Shown here one piece after another: positions 1-8,189 of a DNA stretch of 56,736 bases (position 1 is the stretch's first letter; each line of letters begins with the position of its first letter). The translations under genes and the position numbers were made by a program. Below the pieces are notes generated by a model, which had not been told where the DNA came from, searched no databases, and saw only the letters and a program-made list of their open reading frames with translations. This DNA is from an uncultured Verrucomicrobia subdivision 3 bacterium (GTDB taxonomy: Bacteria; Verrucomicrobiota; Verrucomicrobiia; Limisphaerales; UBA11358): assembly GCA_903872345.1 (NCBI GenBank), contig CAIQKM010000054.1:1-56736 (forward strand). The letters run 5' to 3'.

Positions 1-2
1 CC

Positions 3-185
3 AAAGGCACGTTCCCGAAAGTGAACATCCCGGTGGTCCGCTGGGATGAACGCCCCGACGGCAGCTTCGACGAAGCCGCCCACCTGGCCTTATACGCCCA
101 CACCGAAGAAGACCTCCGCCGCGAACGGGAACGCTCCAAAGACCCCGCCGGCGGCTACGGCCTCGAAGAAATCAAACCCGAGTAA
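3..185 (+). CDS. C-terminal end of an unrecognised protein (partial)
   Basis: An open frame enters from the left edge and ends at a TAA, giving the last 60 residues of a hydrophilic protein. The tail is rich in Glu, Arg and Asp, and contains PVVRWDERPDGSF and an arginine/glutamate stretch (EEDLRRERERSKD) that is probably helical. Codon use is GC3-rich like the housekeeping genes further on. No domain can be named from this fragment. The gene is cut by the window edge, so its start and length are unknown. Confidence 0.55.
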   Translation, partial: KGTFPKVNIPVVRWDERPDGSFDEAAHLALYAHTEEDLRRERERSKDPAGGYGLEEIKPE

Positions 186-210
186 CCCGGAATCATTGGG
201 TTTTCCCGTG

Positions 211-240
211 AATCAAACCAAATCAAACCAAATCAAACCA
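211..240 (+). repeat. Three tandem copies of a 10-bp unit
   Basis: The unit AATCAAACCA is repeated three times with no mismatch, 25 bases after the stop codon of the first gene. There are no spacers between units, so it is a simple tandem repeat, not a CRISPR. It could vary in copy number by slippage. Confidence 0.85.
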
Positions 241-269
241 GTGTGAAAAACGACCCCGCCATCTGCCGA

Positions 270-350
270 GCGCCAACGGCGCAGCCTCATACCAGCCCAG
301 AGCAACGCTCTGGGTTCGCCCACACACGAAACTCAGCCCTGAAGGGGCGC
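270..350. repeat. Cluster of short hairpins with AAC/GAA loops
   Basis: Three consecutive small inverted repeats are visible: GCGCC-AAC-GGCGC (270-282), CCCAGAGC-AAC-GCTCTGGG (296-314), and a weaker CCCT-GAA-GGGG near 337-347. The regular spacing and shared three-base loops suggest a dispersed repeat with RNA-folding potential, not a terminator, since no T run follows. Assigning it to a known repeat family would be inference. Confidence 0.5.
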
Positions 351-458
351 CCCATCAAGTCATCAACAACGCAAAAAACCCTGCAATCAAAGCTAATCGT
401 GCTTCATCAAGGCAAACGGTGAAAAAATCAAACACGGCCTCATCGCCCTGCCGTTGCT

Positions 459-490
459 GTGGAGTGCGGCGGCATGACGCCGCACTCCAC
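459..490. repeat. 32-bp near-perfect palindrome centred on GCATGA
   Basis: The arms GTGGAGTGCGGCG and CGCCGCACTCCAC are exact reverse complements around the six-base centre GCATGA. A closely matching half is found again at 29935-29958 (GCGGCGTCATGCCGCCGC followed by ACTCCAC), so this belongs to a dispersed palindromic family in the genome. Confidence 0.75.
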
Positions 491-674
491 ATCGCCCTCG
501 CCCTGCCCCACCGAAATACGAGAGCCAAGACCCACATTTTTAATTTAGCCTTTAGCCTTCAGCGTTTAGCCTTTTGCTTCAAAACCCCAATAATCGTGCC
601 TAATCAAGGCATATCAAGGCAAACGCTGAAAAGATTTAAAAGCATCAACCATGAAACCAAACCACCAACTCGTA

Positions 675-1073
675 TCAAACCGCAAACCCGCCGGGCAGGC
701 GTTCGACGAAGTGCAGCAGGTTGCCTTCGGGATCGGTGAAAAAGAGGACTTTGCCGCCGCCGGCGGCGGGGCGGATTTCTTCGGTGAACGTTACGCCCCG
801 GGCGGTCAGCGCGGTTTTGGCGGCGTCCAACGAATCCACGCGCAAGGCCAGATGGCGGAAGCCGGCAAGTTTGTTGTCGCCGCGCGTAGAGTTGGTTTCC
901 GCGTTGGCGGGGTAGATTTCCACCCAGGCGCCGTCGCCGAGGGCGAGCAGGCAGGTGGGCGGCGTCTGGCCGTTGTCCCAAAGGCGCTTGGCGCCGAGGA
1001 CGCGTTCATACCAGAGGGCCAAGGCCGTGGCATCTGCCGCGGGCAAACCGACGTGTTCGAGGGAGATTTTCAT
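675..1073 (-). CDS. VOC-fold (glyoxalase/bleomycin-resistance-like) protein
   Basis: This 132-residue protein has the length and layout of a single-chain vicinal oxygen chelate protein: two beta-alpha-beta-beta-beta halves. The first starts KISLEHVGLPAADATALALWYERVLG, shown here only as LEHVGLPAADATALALWYE. The second starts near residue 73 with FRHLALRVDSLDAAKTAL and ends FFTDPEGNLLHFVER. His7 and the final Glu of the HFVER strand are typical metal-ligand positions; His74 lies at the start of the second half. Substrate cannot be told from sequence; family members include lactoylglutathione lyases, epimerases and resistance proteins. It is followed closely by nothing on its strand, but the DUF192 gene lies 12 bases upstream on the same strand, so the two are probably co-transcribed. 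Confidence 0.85.
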   Translation of the reverse strand: MKISLEHVGLPAADATALALWYERVLGAKRLWDNGQTPPTCLLALGDGAWVEIYPANAETNSTRGDNKLAGFRHLALRVDSLDAAKTALTARGVTFTEEIRPAAGGGKVLFFTDPEGNLLHFVERLPGGFAV

Positions 1074-1085
1074 AATGCCAACCGT

Positions 1086-1598
1086 TCAGGGGAAATACGT
1101 ATGGCTCAGGGAACCGCGTTCGGTGGTGATGGCCATGCCGGCGGTGACATGATGCCGGTCGAACCAGCCATCGCTGGTTTCCAGCACGTACTGGATGTTG
1201 TCCGTGGCGGAGAGAACGGCGTTGGTGTCGTTTTTCTCGAGGTGATGGATTTCCCGGATGACGCCATCGCCGCTGATGTAGGCGGCGGAAATGGATTCGG
1301 GGCAGTTCTTCATCCAGAAGCTGGCGCGCTGGGGCACGGGCAGGACGAAGATCATGGAGTCGGAATCCTGGATGTTGGTGCGATACATCATGCCGGTCAT
1401 TTCCTGCACCTCGGTGAGCGCCTGTTCGGTATCCAGGGTTTCGGCGCCGATGAAAAGCTTGATGGTGGAGAGCTTGGGCTGGGCTTGGGTGGGCTCGGGC
1501 GGGGGCGTGGGGGCCGTCGCCAGCGGCGGGGTGGAGGAATCGCAGCCGGTAAACCAGCATGCGGCCAACAGCAGAAAAAGCAGACGGACAATTTGCAT
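1086..1598 (-). CDS. DUF192-family lipoprotein
   Basis: The 170-residue product begins with a short charged end, a hydrophobic stretch and CWFTGC (Cys19), consistent with a lipoprotein signal (cleavage before the Cys of FTGC). After a Pro/Ala-rich linker, residues ~45-170 match the DUF192 fold: GMMYRTNIQDSDSMIFVLP, then FWMKNC, then the region around IREIHHLEKNDT, and YVLETSDGWFDRH near the end. DUF192 proteins are small periplasmic or surface beta-barrel proteins of unknown function. It is the first gene of a likely two-gene unit with the VOC protein downstream. Confidence 0.85.
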   Translation of the reverse strand: MQIVRLLFLLLAACWFTGCDSSTPPLATAPTPPPEPTQAQPKLSTIKLFIGAETLDTEQALTEVQEMTGMMYRTNIQDSDSMIFVLPVPQRASFWMKNCPESISAAYISGDGVIREIHHLEKNDTNAVLSATDNIQYVLETSDGWFDRHHVTAGMAITTERGSLSHTYFP

Positions 1599-1709
1599 GT
1601 CCCCACTTTGCCGGAGTCCGACGGATTTTTCAACCGAAGTTCGCGGGCGGGGGCGGGCGGGGCGGCGGCTGGCTGGTATTAATTAAATATGCTGCTGTTA
1701 AATATTATT

Positions 1710-1736
1710 TTGACAAATTACTGCCGGCGATATACA
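1710..1736 (+). promoter_or_regulatory. Possible sigma70-type promoter for the PEP-CTERM gene
   Basis: TTGACA at 1710-1715 is followed after 15 bases by TATACA at 1731-1736, in an AT-rich pocket within an otherwise GC-rich region. The spacer is two bases shorter than ideal. It lies about 95 bases ahead of the gene starting at 1830. This is a sequence resemblance only. Confidence 0.35.
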
Positions 1737-1829
1737 AAAGCCAAAGCACTCTGGTAACCGGATGCGGTTTACAGGTTTACAAAAAATACAATGTGCGACA
1801 ACCAAACCAATCGGCGGAACAACAACCTT

Positions 1830-2402
1830 ATGAAAACATACATGACATCCATCAAAGCGATCGCGGTGGTGGCGGGAATGCTGCCCGCACTTGCCGGGGT
1901 GGCTGGAATCACCAACACCACCAATACCTATTCATTTGCGGAATTCGGGTGGAGCGGGGGCGGCGTGGTGGACGGTTCGTTTACGGCCGTATTTCCGGAG
2001 AACGCAACGAACATCACCCAAACGGAGGTCACCGCATTTTCCGTGACGTTCACCGGCAATACCAACGGGGATGACTTTTCCATTCCGCTGTCCGGTTTGG
2101 GAGCCATGAATTTTGCCATTAATGGCAGCTATAACGTCACCAGCGGCAGCCTTTCCGCCAGTTATCCCTTGGATGGCGGGTCGGCAAACTATTACGGTTC
2201 CGTCACCGGAACCGGCAATCTGACGCTGTTTACGACGATGTTTAATCCCTTCCCGCCGCCGGGATTTTTCATTCCCATGACAACGCCTTTGTCCAACACA
2301 TCGGAGCCGTTGCTGATCCCGGCCCCTGAGCCCGGCACGCTGGCGCTGGCCGGTCTGGGCGGCGCTACCCTGCTGGCGTTGCGGCGCAAGCCGCGGGCCT
2401 GA
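1830..2402 (+). CDS. PEP-CTERM sorting-signal secreted protein
   Basis: The 190-residue protein starts with a signal peptide (MKTYMTSIKAIAVVAGMLPA, with cleavage likely around ALAGVAG). Its body is low in charge and rich in Gly, Ser, Thr and Asn. It ends with a PEP-CTERM tripartite signal: a PAPEPGTLALAG motif, a hydrophobic segment, and the basic tail ALRRKPRA. Such proteins are recognised by an exosortase (EpsH-type) at the inner membrane and delivered to the surface or matrix; no exosortase gene is in this window. A start at 1791 would add 13 polar residues before the signal peptide, so 1830 is preferred. A strong terminator follows directly, making this a single-gene unit. The role of the body is unknown. 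Confidence 0.85.
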   Translation: MKTYMTSIKAIAVVAGMLPALAGVAGITNTTNTYSFAEFGWSGGGVVDGSFTAVFPENATNITQTEVTAFSVTFTGNTNGDDFSIPLSGLGAMNFAINGSYNVTSGSLSASYPLDGGSANYYGSVTGTGNLTLFTTMFNPFPPPGFFIPMTTPLSNTSEPLLIPAPEPGTLALAGLGGATLLALRRKPRA

Positions 2403-2422
2403 TGCATTGCGTTTCGACTCCA

Positions 2423-2450
2423 CCCCGGCCAGTTTTGGCCGGGGTTTTTT
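2423..2450 (+). terminator. Rho-independent terminator after the PEP-CTERM gene
   Basis: CCCCGGCC and GGCCGGGG form a perfect 8-bp GC stem around AGTTTT, and a run of six T follows at once. It lies 20 bases after the stop codon. Confidence 0.9.
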
Positions 2451-2523
2451 AATGGGCAGGCAAAACGGCGTCAACCGGTTCCAGCGGAATGATTGACTTG
2501 GCGGCGGATTGGCTTATTTTGCC

Positions 2524-2814
2524 ATGGTAGTGACAACTGGTAACCATACGGCCGCGCTGGTGCGGCTCGATGAACTGCCGCCCAAAACGTGCGCGGTGGT
2601 CCGCGGCATTTCCACGGATGACGAGGATATGCAACGTTTGAAGGCGCTGGGGGTCTGTGTGGGCCGCCGCGTGGAGCTGGTCCGCGCCGGGGATCCCATG
2701 ATCTTGAAAATTTTCGGTTCGCGTCTCGGAATTTCCGCGGAACTGGCCACGCATGTGAGCGTGGAGGTTTGCCAGCCGGATCATTGTGCCTTGCGTGACG
2801 ATCCCGGGGCATGA
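2524..2814 (+). CDS. feoA: FeoA domain protein, ferrous iron transport
   Basis: The 96-residue protein has the SH3-like FeoA fold: L-x-x-L-P around residue 14 (LVRLDELPPKTCAVVRGIS), MQRLKALGVCVGRRVELV in the middle, and DPMILKIFGSRLGISAELA near the end. FeoA is a small cytosolic partner that supports FeoB. ATG 2524 is chosen over an in-frame TTG at 2509 because the domain needs no more residues. Its stop codon overlaps the feoB start as ATGA, so the two are translationally coupled. TTGACT (2493) and TTATTT (2514), 15 bases apart, may be a promoter, which would put transcription very close to the start codon. Confidence 0.9.
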   Translation: MVVTTGNHTAALVRLDELPPKTCAVVRGISTDDEDMQRLKALGVCVGRRVELVRAGDPMILKIFGSRLGISAELATHVSVEVCQPDHCALRDDPGA

Positions 2815-4844
2815 GCGAGCACCCGGAAACATCCGCCACCCCGGCGGCCGAATCCCACCATTACCACTCCTTCACGCTGGCACTGGTGGGGAATCCGAAT
2901 GCGGGCAAAACGACCCTTTTCAACGCCCTGACGGGGCTGCGCGCCAAAACAGCCAATTTTCCCGGCACCACGGTGGAACGCAAGGTGGGTCGCCTGCATC
3001 TGGATCACCGCCAGATTGTGGTGGTGGATTTGCCGGGCTTGTACAGCCTGGACAGCAAGTCGCCCGACGAAAAACTCGCCGCCGACGCCTTGCAGGGCAA
3101 ACTCGACCACACCGCGCCCGATGCGGCGCTGGTGGTGCTGGATGCCACGAATCTGGAGCGGAATCTCTTTCTGGTCAGCCAGGTGCTGGAACTCAAGAAG
3201 TGCCCGGTGATTCTGGCCTTGAACATGATGGACATGGCGCGGCGGGATGGCATCCGCATTGACGTGGCCAAGTTACGGCAGGAACTCGGCTGCGTGGTGG
3301 TGCCGGTGGCGGCGCGCACGGGCGAGGGCATTGAGGAACTGAAACAGGAGTTGAACCGGCTGGTTTCCGGCGCGATGCCGGAGGCGCTGAACCATTCGGA
3401 TCCCCATTGCGCGGGTTGCAGCGGCTGCACGTTCCAGGCGCGTTACGAATGGACGGAACAAATTTCCACCAAGGTCATGGACGCGGCGCTGGCGCGGCGT
3501 TCGGTCTGGACGGAGAAGCTGGACGATGTCTTCACGCACCCGGTCACCGGCGTGGTGGTGTTCAACGTGGTGATGCTGGCGGTGTTTGTGCTGATTTTCT
3601 GGGCGGCAAAGATTCCGATGGGATTGATTGACCGCCTGTTCACGGGCTTTGGCCAACTGGTCACGGCGCATCTGCCGCCGGGGGATTTGCAAAGTCTGCT
3701 GGTGGACGGTGTGATCGGCGGGGTGGGGGGCATACTGGTGTTTCTGCCGCAGATTTGCATTCTGTTCTTTGCGCTGTCGCTGCTGGAAGACACGGGCTAC
3801 CTCTCGCGCGCGGCGTTTGTGATGGATAAAATCATGCGCAAGCTCGGGCTGCCGGGCAAGGCGTTCGTACCGCTGCTCTCGGCGCACGCGTGCGCCATTC
3901 CGGCGATCATGTCCACGCGCGTGATTGAGAATCCGCGCGACCGGCTGCTGACGATCATGATCACGCCGCTGATGACCTGCTCGGCGCGCATTCCGGTGTA
4001 TGCGATGGTCACGGCGCTGCTGTTTCCGAATTCGCCGCTGACGGCGGCGGTGGTGTTTGCGGGGTCCTACGGCGTGGGCGTGCTCGCGGCGCTGGCCTCG
4101 GCGCTGCTCTTCCGCAAGACGATTCTGCCGGGCGAAAGCAAGCCGCTGATGATCGAACTGCCGCCGTACCGCATGCCGGGCTTGCGCACCGCGCTGTTGC
4201 ACACGTTTGACCGGGCGAAAATCTTTGTGAAGCAGGCGGGCACAATCATCCTGACCATCTCGCTGGTGCTGTGGGCGCTGTCGCATTATCCCAAGTCGGC
4301 GGCGCCGGAGTCGGCGAACGCCCTGAACGCGCAGGCGGTGCAAGTGGAAAAAGCCGGGGATGTGCATCAGGCCGAAGTGCTGCGGGCCTCGGCCGACCGG
4401 CTGACGGCGCAGTCCTCGCTGCAAAACTCCTTCGCCGGCCGGCTGGGTCATTTCATCGAGCCCGCCATCGCGCCGCTGGGCTTCGACTGGCAGATCGGCA
4501 TCGGCATCATCAGCTCGTTTGCCGCGCGCGAAGTGATCGTGTCCACGCTGGCAATCGTCTATGGCGTGGGCGATGACGTGGCGGAGAAAGATCGCAATTC
4601 GCTCTATGACTCGCTGCGCCGCGCCAAGCGCACGGACGGTTCACCCATCTTCAATCCCGCCACCTGCGTTAGCCTGCTGGTGTTTTACATTCTCGCGGCG
4701 CAATGTCTCTCCACCACCGCCGTGGTCCGCCGGGAAACCAACAGTTGGAGCTGGGCCATCTTCCAAATCTTCTACATGACCGGCCTGGCCTACGTGGCGG
4801 CGCTAATTGCCTATCAGCTATTGAAGCATTTGGGGCACGCCTGA
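2811..4844 (+). CDS. feoB: FeoB, ferrous iron transporter with GTPase domain
   Basis: FeoB moves Fe(II) across the inner membrane under low-oxygen conditions. The 677-residue product has the N-terminal G domain with GNPNAGKTT (G1, residues 27-35), PGTT (G2), DLPG (G3), NMMD (G4) and ARTGEG (G5 region). A helical guanine-dissociation region and then about ten membrane segments follow, including the FeoB core signatures GYLSRAAFVMDK, LLSAHACAIPAIMSTR and TPLMTCSARIPVY. Length is somewhat below the E. coli protein (773) but typical of many phyla. An unusual CAGCSGC motif sits at residues ~200-206, between the G domain and the membrane part, and might bind metal. The gene is coupled to feoA; no feoC is present. 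Confidence 0.96.
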   Translation: MSEHPETSATPAAESHHYHSFTLALVGNPNAGKTTLFNALTGLRAKTANFPGTTVERKVGRLHLDHRQIVVVDLPGLYSLDSKSPDEKLAADALQGKLDHTAPDAALVVLDATNLERNLFLVSQVLELKKCPVILALNMMDMARRDGIRIDVAKLRQELGCVVVPVAARTGEGIEELKQELNRLVSGAMPEALNHSDPHCAGCSGCTFQARYEWTEQISTKVMDAALARRSVWTEKLDDVFTHPVTGVVVFNVVMLAVFVLIFWAAKIPMGLIDRLFTGFGQLVTAHLPPGDLQSLLVDGVIGGVGGILVFLPQICILFFALSLLEDTGYLSRAAFVMDKIMRKLGLPGKAFVPLLSAHACAIPAIMSTRVIENPRDRLLTIMITPLMTCSARIPVYAMVTALLFPNSPLTAAVVFAGSYGVGVLAALASALLFRKTILPGESKPLMIELPPYRMPGLRTALLHTFDRAKIFVKQAGTIILTISLVLWALSHYPKSAAPESANALNAQAVQVEKAGDVHQAEVLRASADRLTAQSSLQNSFAGRLGHFIEPAIAPLGFDWQIGIGIISSFAAREVIVSTLAIVYGVGDDVAEKDRNSLYDSLRRAKRTDGSPIFNPATCVSLLVFYILAAQCLSTTAVVRRETNSWSWAIFQIFYMTGLAYVAALIAYQLLKHLGHA

Positions 4845-4847
4845 GGC

Positions 4848-4907
4848 AAAGGCTGAAGGCTGAACGCTAAAGGCTAAAGTAAACAACTTCAGCCTTCAGC
4901 CTTTTTT
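4848..4907. terminator. Terminator/inverted repeat between feoB and the oxidase gene
   Basis: AAAGGCTGAAGGCTGAA (4848-4864) and TTCAGCCTTCAGCCTTT (4888-4904) form a perfect 17-bp stem with a 23-base loop, and the T run continues to 4908. It begins four bases after the feoB stop and ends at the stop codon of the convergent gene. The TTCAGCC words recur near position 550, so the stem may derive from a dispersed repeat used as a terminator. Confidence 0.8.
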
Positions 4908-6161
4908 TCAGGCATAACGATCGGGTGAAAGCAGGCTTAAATCAAATGAAGGTTTTTCGCCGCCGATAATTTCACCGACCAGTTTGCCGGTGATGAGGCT
5001 GAGGCTCATGCCCATCATGGCGTGGCCGGTGGCGAGGGTGAGATTGGCAAACTTATGGGTGCGGCCCAGATAGGGCAGGCCATCCGGCGAGCAGGGGCGC
5101 AGGCCGCGCCAAGGCTGGATGCCGGCAAAATCTTCCGGCGAGAATTTTGGAAAATACTTCGCCACCGATTTGATGATGCCCTGCACGCGCACGGGATTGA
5201 TGTTCTCGTTGAGTCCGGACACTTCCATGGTGCCGCCGAACCGCAGCGTGTTGCCCATGGGCGTGACCGCCATGCGCGCCTCGGTGAAAATGGAGCACAA
5301 CTGCGGCAGCTCCCGCGGCTGGGTGAGCGTGAGGCTGTAGCCTTTGCCCGCCTGAATGGGGATTTTTAAGCCAAACTCCCGCGCCAGCAGCGGCGACCAT
5401 GAACCGCCGCACAGAATCACTTCATCCGCCGGAAATTCCCCGTGCGAGGTCTTCACGGAAACCAGGTGCCGCCCGCGAATTTCCAGCCCGGAAACTTCAG
5501 TTTGCCAGAAAAAATTAACTCCCGCTTGCCGCGCCAGTCTTTCCAGCGTGGCCAGATAACGTTCCGGGGTCAGGTGGGCATCCTTGGGAAAATAGACGCC
5601 GCCCGCCACCTCCATGGTCACGCCCGGATCCAGCTTCGCCAGTTCCGCCGGACTCAATACTTCCGCCGGCACGCCCAGCTTGACCGCTTGGGCGGCAAAC
5701 TTGGCTTCGTCATCCAGGCCATGCTGTGTCTTGCACAGCATGATCAGGCCGCGGGTGACAAGGCCGATTTCATTTTGCGTTTCTGCGGCGAGTTCTTCAA
5801 AGAGGGCGCGGCTGGCGAAATTCAGATCGCGCAGCAGCGGCGCGCTCCGCCGCACATGGCCGGGATTCGCCGCCCGCCAGAATTTGAAGCACCAGTCGAA
5901 GAGTTCGCCGCTCAGGCGCGGTTTGATATAGAAGGGCGATTCCGGATTCCACATCCATTTCAGGCCCAGCGCCACCATGCCGGGCGCGGCAAGCGGTACG
6001 AAGTGGCTGGGCACCACCATGCCGGCGTTGCCAAAGGAACAGCCGTCGCGCCGCGCGGGATTGCGGTCCAGCACGGTCACGTTATGCCCCTTGCGCGCAC
6101 AATGCAGGGCGGTGGAAAGGCCGATCACGCCCGCGCCGATGATGATAACTCGTTTGCTCAT
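4908..6161 (-). CDS. DadA-type FAD amino-acid dehydrogenase, probable D-hydroxyproline dehydrogenase
   Basis: The 417-residue protein starts with a dinucleotide-binding motif (VIIIGAGVIGLSTALHCARKG, of which GAGVIG at 9-14 is the key) and has the DAO/glycine oxidase fold. Conserved family elements include SFGNAGMVVPSHFVPLAAPG, GGSWSP and PWRGLRPCSPDGLPYLGR. Such enzymes oxidise D-amino or D-imino acids with FAD and pass electrons to the respiratory chain. It is the third gene of an operon after a DapA-like enzyme and a hydroxyproline epimerase, with only three bases between it and the epimerase. That context points to oxidation of cis-4-hydroxy-D-proline to pyrroline-4-hydroxy-2-carboxylate. 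The family is sure; the substrate is inferred from neighbours. It could also act on D-proline or other D-amino acids. Confidence 0.88.
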   Translation of the reverse strand: MSKRVIIIGAGVIGLSTALHCARKGHNVTVLDRNPARRDGCSFGNAGMVVPSHFVPLAAPGMVALGLKWMWNPESPFYIKPRLSGELFDWCFKFWRAANPGHVRRSAPLLRDLNFASRALFEELAAETQNEIGLVTRGLIMLCKTQHGLDDEAKFAAQAVKLGVPAEVLSPAELAKLDPGVTMEVAGGVYFPKDAHLTPERYLATLERLARQAGVNFFWQTEVSGLEIRGRHLVSVKTSHGEFPADEVILCGGSWSPLLAREFGLKIPIQAGKGYSLTLTQPRELPQLCSIFTEARMAVTPMGNTLRFGGTMEVSGLNENINPVRVQGIIKSVAKYFPKFSPEDFAGIQPWRGLRPCSPDGLPYLGRTHKFANLTLATGHAMMGMSLSLITGKLVGEIIGGEKPSFDLSLLSPDRYA

Positions 6162-6164
6162 GGT

Positions 6165-7094
6165 TTAACGGATGCCCCAGCAGAACGGATCGTTTTCCGC
6201 CAGCAGCAGCACGGACTCGGCATTCACATGCGCCGTACCGGTGATAATGGGCTGGACCTCGCCGCGCGAACGGTCCAGCCAGCGGAACGCGCCGTTGAAC
6301 CGGCTGCCGAGAATGCTTTCCTGCACCCAGGTTTCGCCCTCCGCCAGTTTGCCGTCCGCCGCGAGACAGGCCAGCTTCGCGCTGGTGCCGGTGCCGCAGG
6401 GCGAACGGTCGTACGCTTTGCCGGGACACAAAACAAAATTTCGCGAATCCGCGCCTGCCGTCTGCGGCGGACCAAACAATTCCACGTGATCCACCTCGGG
6501 AAATCCCTGCGCGTTCACCGCCTGCCGGATGCGCCAGGTCAGGTCCGTGAGCGCCTCCACATTGGCCAGCTTCAGCTCGTGCCCATGGTCGCTGACGAGG
6601 AAAAACCAGTTGCCGCCCCAGGCGACATCGCCGGTCACCCGGCCCGCGCCCGGCACCTCCACTGCGGCCGATTTCACCTTGCGATAGCTGGGCACATTCG
6701 CCACCGAGACCGAGCCATCCACATGCAGCGTGGCGGTGACCACGCCTACGCAGGTTTCAATGCGGTGTTCGCCCGGTCGGATGCGGCCGAGATGCGCGAG
6801 CGTGACGACCAAACCGATCGTGCCGTGGCCGCACATGCTGAGATAGCCGACGTTGTTGAAGAAAATCACGCCCGCCACGCAGGACTTGTCCGCCGGTTCC
6901 ACCAGCAGCGCTCCGACCAGCACGTCCGAACCGCGCGGTTCGTTCACCACGGCGGAGCGGAAGGCATCGTGCTGCTCGCGGAAAACAGCAAGCCGTTCGG
7001 CCACCGAACCTTTGCCCAGATCCGGGCCGCCGGCGATGACGATGCGCGTCGGTTCGCCGCCGGTATGGGAATCAATGACGGAGACCTTTTTCAT
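6165..7094 (-). CDS. Proline racemase family, probable 4-hydroxyproline 2-epimerase
   Basis: The 309-residue protein has both active-site cysteines of the proline racemase superfamily: Cys88 in [10 protein letters not shown] and Cys233 in [10 protein letters not shown]. The paired Cys excludes the trans-3-hydroxyproline dehydratase branch, which has Thr at the second site. The N-terminus ([14 protein letters not shown]) and the context favour the epimerase that converts trans-4-hydroxy-L-proline to cis-4-hydroxy-D-proline. True proline racemases share the same two Cys, so the substrate is an inference from the adjoining oxidase and DapA-like genes. Its start overlaps the stop of the DapA-like gene as ATGA. 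Confidence 0.9.
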   Translation of the reverse strand: MKKVSVIDSHTGGEPTRIVIAGGPDLGKGSVAERLAVFREQHDAFRSAVVNEPRGSDVLVGALLVEPADKSCVAGVIFFNNVGYLSMCGHGTIGLVVTLAHLGRIRPGEHRIETCVGVVTATLHVDGSVSVANVPSYRKVKSAAVEVPGAGRVTGDVAWGGNWFFLVSDHGHELKLANVEALTDLTWRIRQAVNAQGFPEVDHVELFGPPQTAGADSRNFVLCPGKAYDRSPCGTGTSAKLACLAADGKLAEGETWVQESILGSRFNGAFRWLDRSRGEVQPIITGTAHVNAESVLLLAENDPFCWGIR

Positions 7095-8002
7095 TTGCGC
7101 TTCGGCAGTTTGGGCCGGTTCGTGATGCCGTCATGAATGATTTTCAGGACGCGCTTGCGTTCCTCGCCGGCGAGTGTGAGGCGCGGGGCGCGCACCCATT
7201 CCTTGCCCAGACCGGTTTCCTGCACGGCCAGCTTGATGTATTGCACAAACTTGGTGCTGACATCCAGGTGCAGCAGCGGTGTGAACCAGCGGTAAATCGT
7301 GCGGGCTTCGTCCCATTTGCCCTGCCGGGTGAGGTCCCAGAAATACTGGTTCTCTTCGGGGAAGGCGATGCCGCTGCCGGCCACCCAGCCGTCGATGCCG
7401 AGGATGGAGGCTTCCAGCGCCAGATTGTCCACGCCGGTGAAGAGCGCATAGCGGTCGCCGACCGTGTTGTGCAGATCGGTGATGCGGCGCACGTCGCCGG
7501 AGCTTTCCTTGAGCGCGACGAATTTTTTCTCGTCCGCGATCTGCGCGAACATCTCGGGCGTGATGTCGTTGGCATAGCTCAGCGGGTTGTTGTAGATCAT
7601 GATGGGCAGGTCGCTGCCCTTGGCCACGGTGCGAAAATGGGCGATGGTCTCGCGCGGGTCGCCCTTGTAGAGCATCGCGGGCATGAGCATGATGCCGTCC
7701 ACGCCCAGCTTTTGCACATCGCGCGCATAGCGGACGGCTTCGGCGGTGCTGCTTTCGGCCACGCCGCTGAGGACCTTTACGCGGCCGTTCACCACCTTGA
7801 CCATCGCTTCGACGATGAGGCGTTTTTCCGTCCCGGTCAGGGCCTGATTTTCACCGAGCGAGCCGAGAAAGATGATTCCTTTGACGCCGGATTTGATCAG
7901 CGCCTCGACGTGCCCGGCGGTGGCGTCGAGATCCACCGACTGGTCTTTTTTTAGTTGGGTGGTAATGGCGGGAAAGACTCCGCTCCAAAATGGTTTGCTC
8001 AT
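7091..8002 (-). CDS. DapA-family lyase, probable pyrroline-4-hydroxy-2-carboxylate deaminase
   Basis: The 303-residue protein is a class I (Schiff-base) TIM-barrel of the DHDPS/NAL family. The catalytic lysine is Lys165 in VALKESSGD, the tyrosine is Tyr137 in IMIYNNP, and [10 protein letters not shown] (residues 47-56) forms the substrate loop. A housekeeping dihydrodipicolinate synthase would not be expected in this operon. In hydroxyproline clusters this family deaminates the product of the D-hydroxyproline oxidase to 2-oxoglutarate semialdehyde. ATG 8002 (MSKPFWSG) is chosen because the barrel begins there; the frame is open for 11 more residues from 8035. It is the first gene of the operon. 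Confidence 0.87.
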   Translation of the reverse strand: MSKPFWSGVFPAITTQLKKDQSVDLDATAGHVEALIKSGVKGIIFLGSLGENQALTGTEKRLIVEAMVKVVNGRVKVLSGVAESSTAEAVRYARDVQKLGVDGIMLMPAMLYKGDPRETIAHFRTVAKGSDLPIMIYNNPLSYANDITPEMFAQIADEKKFVALKESSGDVRRITDLHNTVGDRYALFTGVDNLALEASILGIDGWVAGSGIAFPEENQYFWDLTRQGKWDEARTIYRWFTPLLHLDVSTKFVQYIKLAVQETGLGKEWVRAPRLTLAGEERKRVLKIIHDGITNRPKLPKRK

Positions 8003-8123
8003 GGTCTGTTTGATATATAAGAGTTGATTTCGCACCGCCGGTCAATTACCTGAATGGGAAATAGTTTTTGAACTGTTGCCATTCCGTTTCACGCCCCGAC
8101 AAATCGCGACCCACAGCATGACA

Positions 8124-8167
8124 GGTCAACGGGGTGGCGTCTTGTCGGTTAACCGAGTGGTGACTTG
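8124..8167. promoter_or_regulatory. Candidate operator: two 21-bp direct repeats upstream of the AraC-type regulator
   Basis: The 21-mers at 8124-8144 and 8147-8167 match at 16 of 21 positions; both read GGT-AAC-G-GTGG-G-CTTG with variable bases at the dashes. The 23-bp period is about two helical turns, the arrangement AraC-family proteins use to bind tandem half-sites with their two helix-turn-helix motifs. The pair lies in the 187-bp gap between the divergent regulator and the hydroxyproline operon, so it could serve both. Confidence 0.5.
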
Positions 8168-8189
8168 AATTTTGGCATAATGCACCGGC

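Larger units (their letters stand above)
186..674. other. Gene-free stretch filled with dispersed and inverted repeats
   Basis: No convincing gene lies between the partial gene and the VOC-fold protein. The stretch holds a triplicated 10-mer, several hairpins with three-base loops, a 32-bp palindrome, and a diverged direct repeat (395-427 and 592-636, both containing ATCAAGGCAAACG followed by TGAAAA). Around 545-575 there is a run of TTAGCC/TTCAGC words that also occurs in the feoB terminator region. This looks like a landing zone for verrucomicrobial intergenic repeats. Confidence 0.5.

Noticed and set aside
211..240. Mini CRISPR array
   Set aside because: The 10-bp units abut directly with no spacers and no cas genes are present.
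5442..7136. Long open frame (564 codons) antisense to the hydroxyproline operon
   Set aside because: Its translation is Arg/His/Gly-rich without domain pattern, and the opposite strand encodes three recognisable enzymes. It is a by-product of high GC codon bias.
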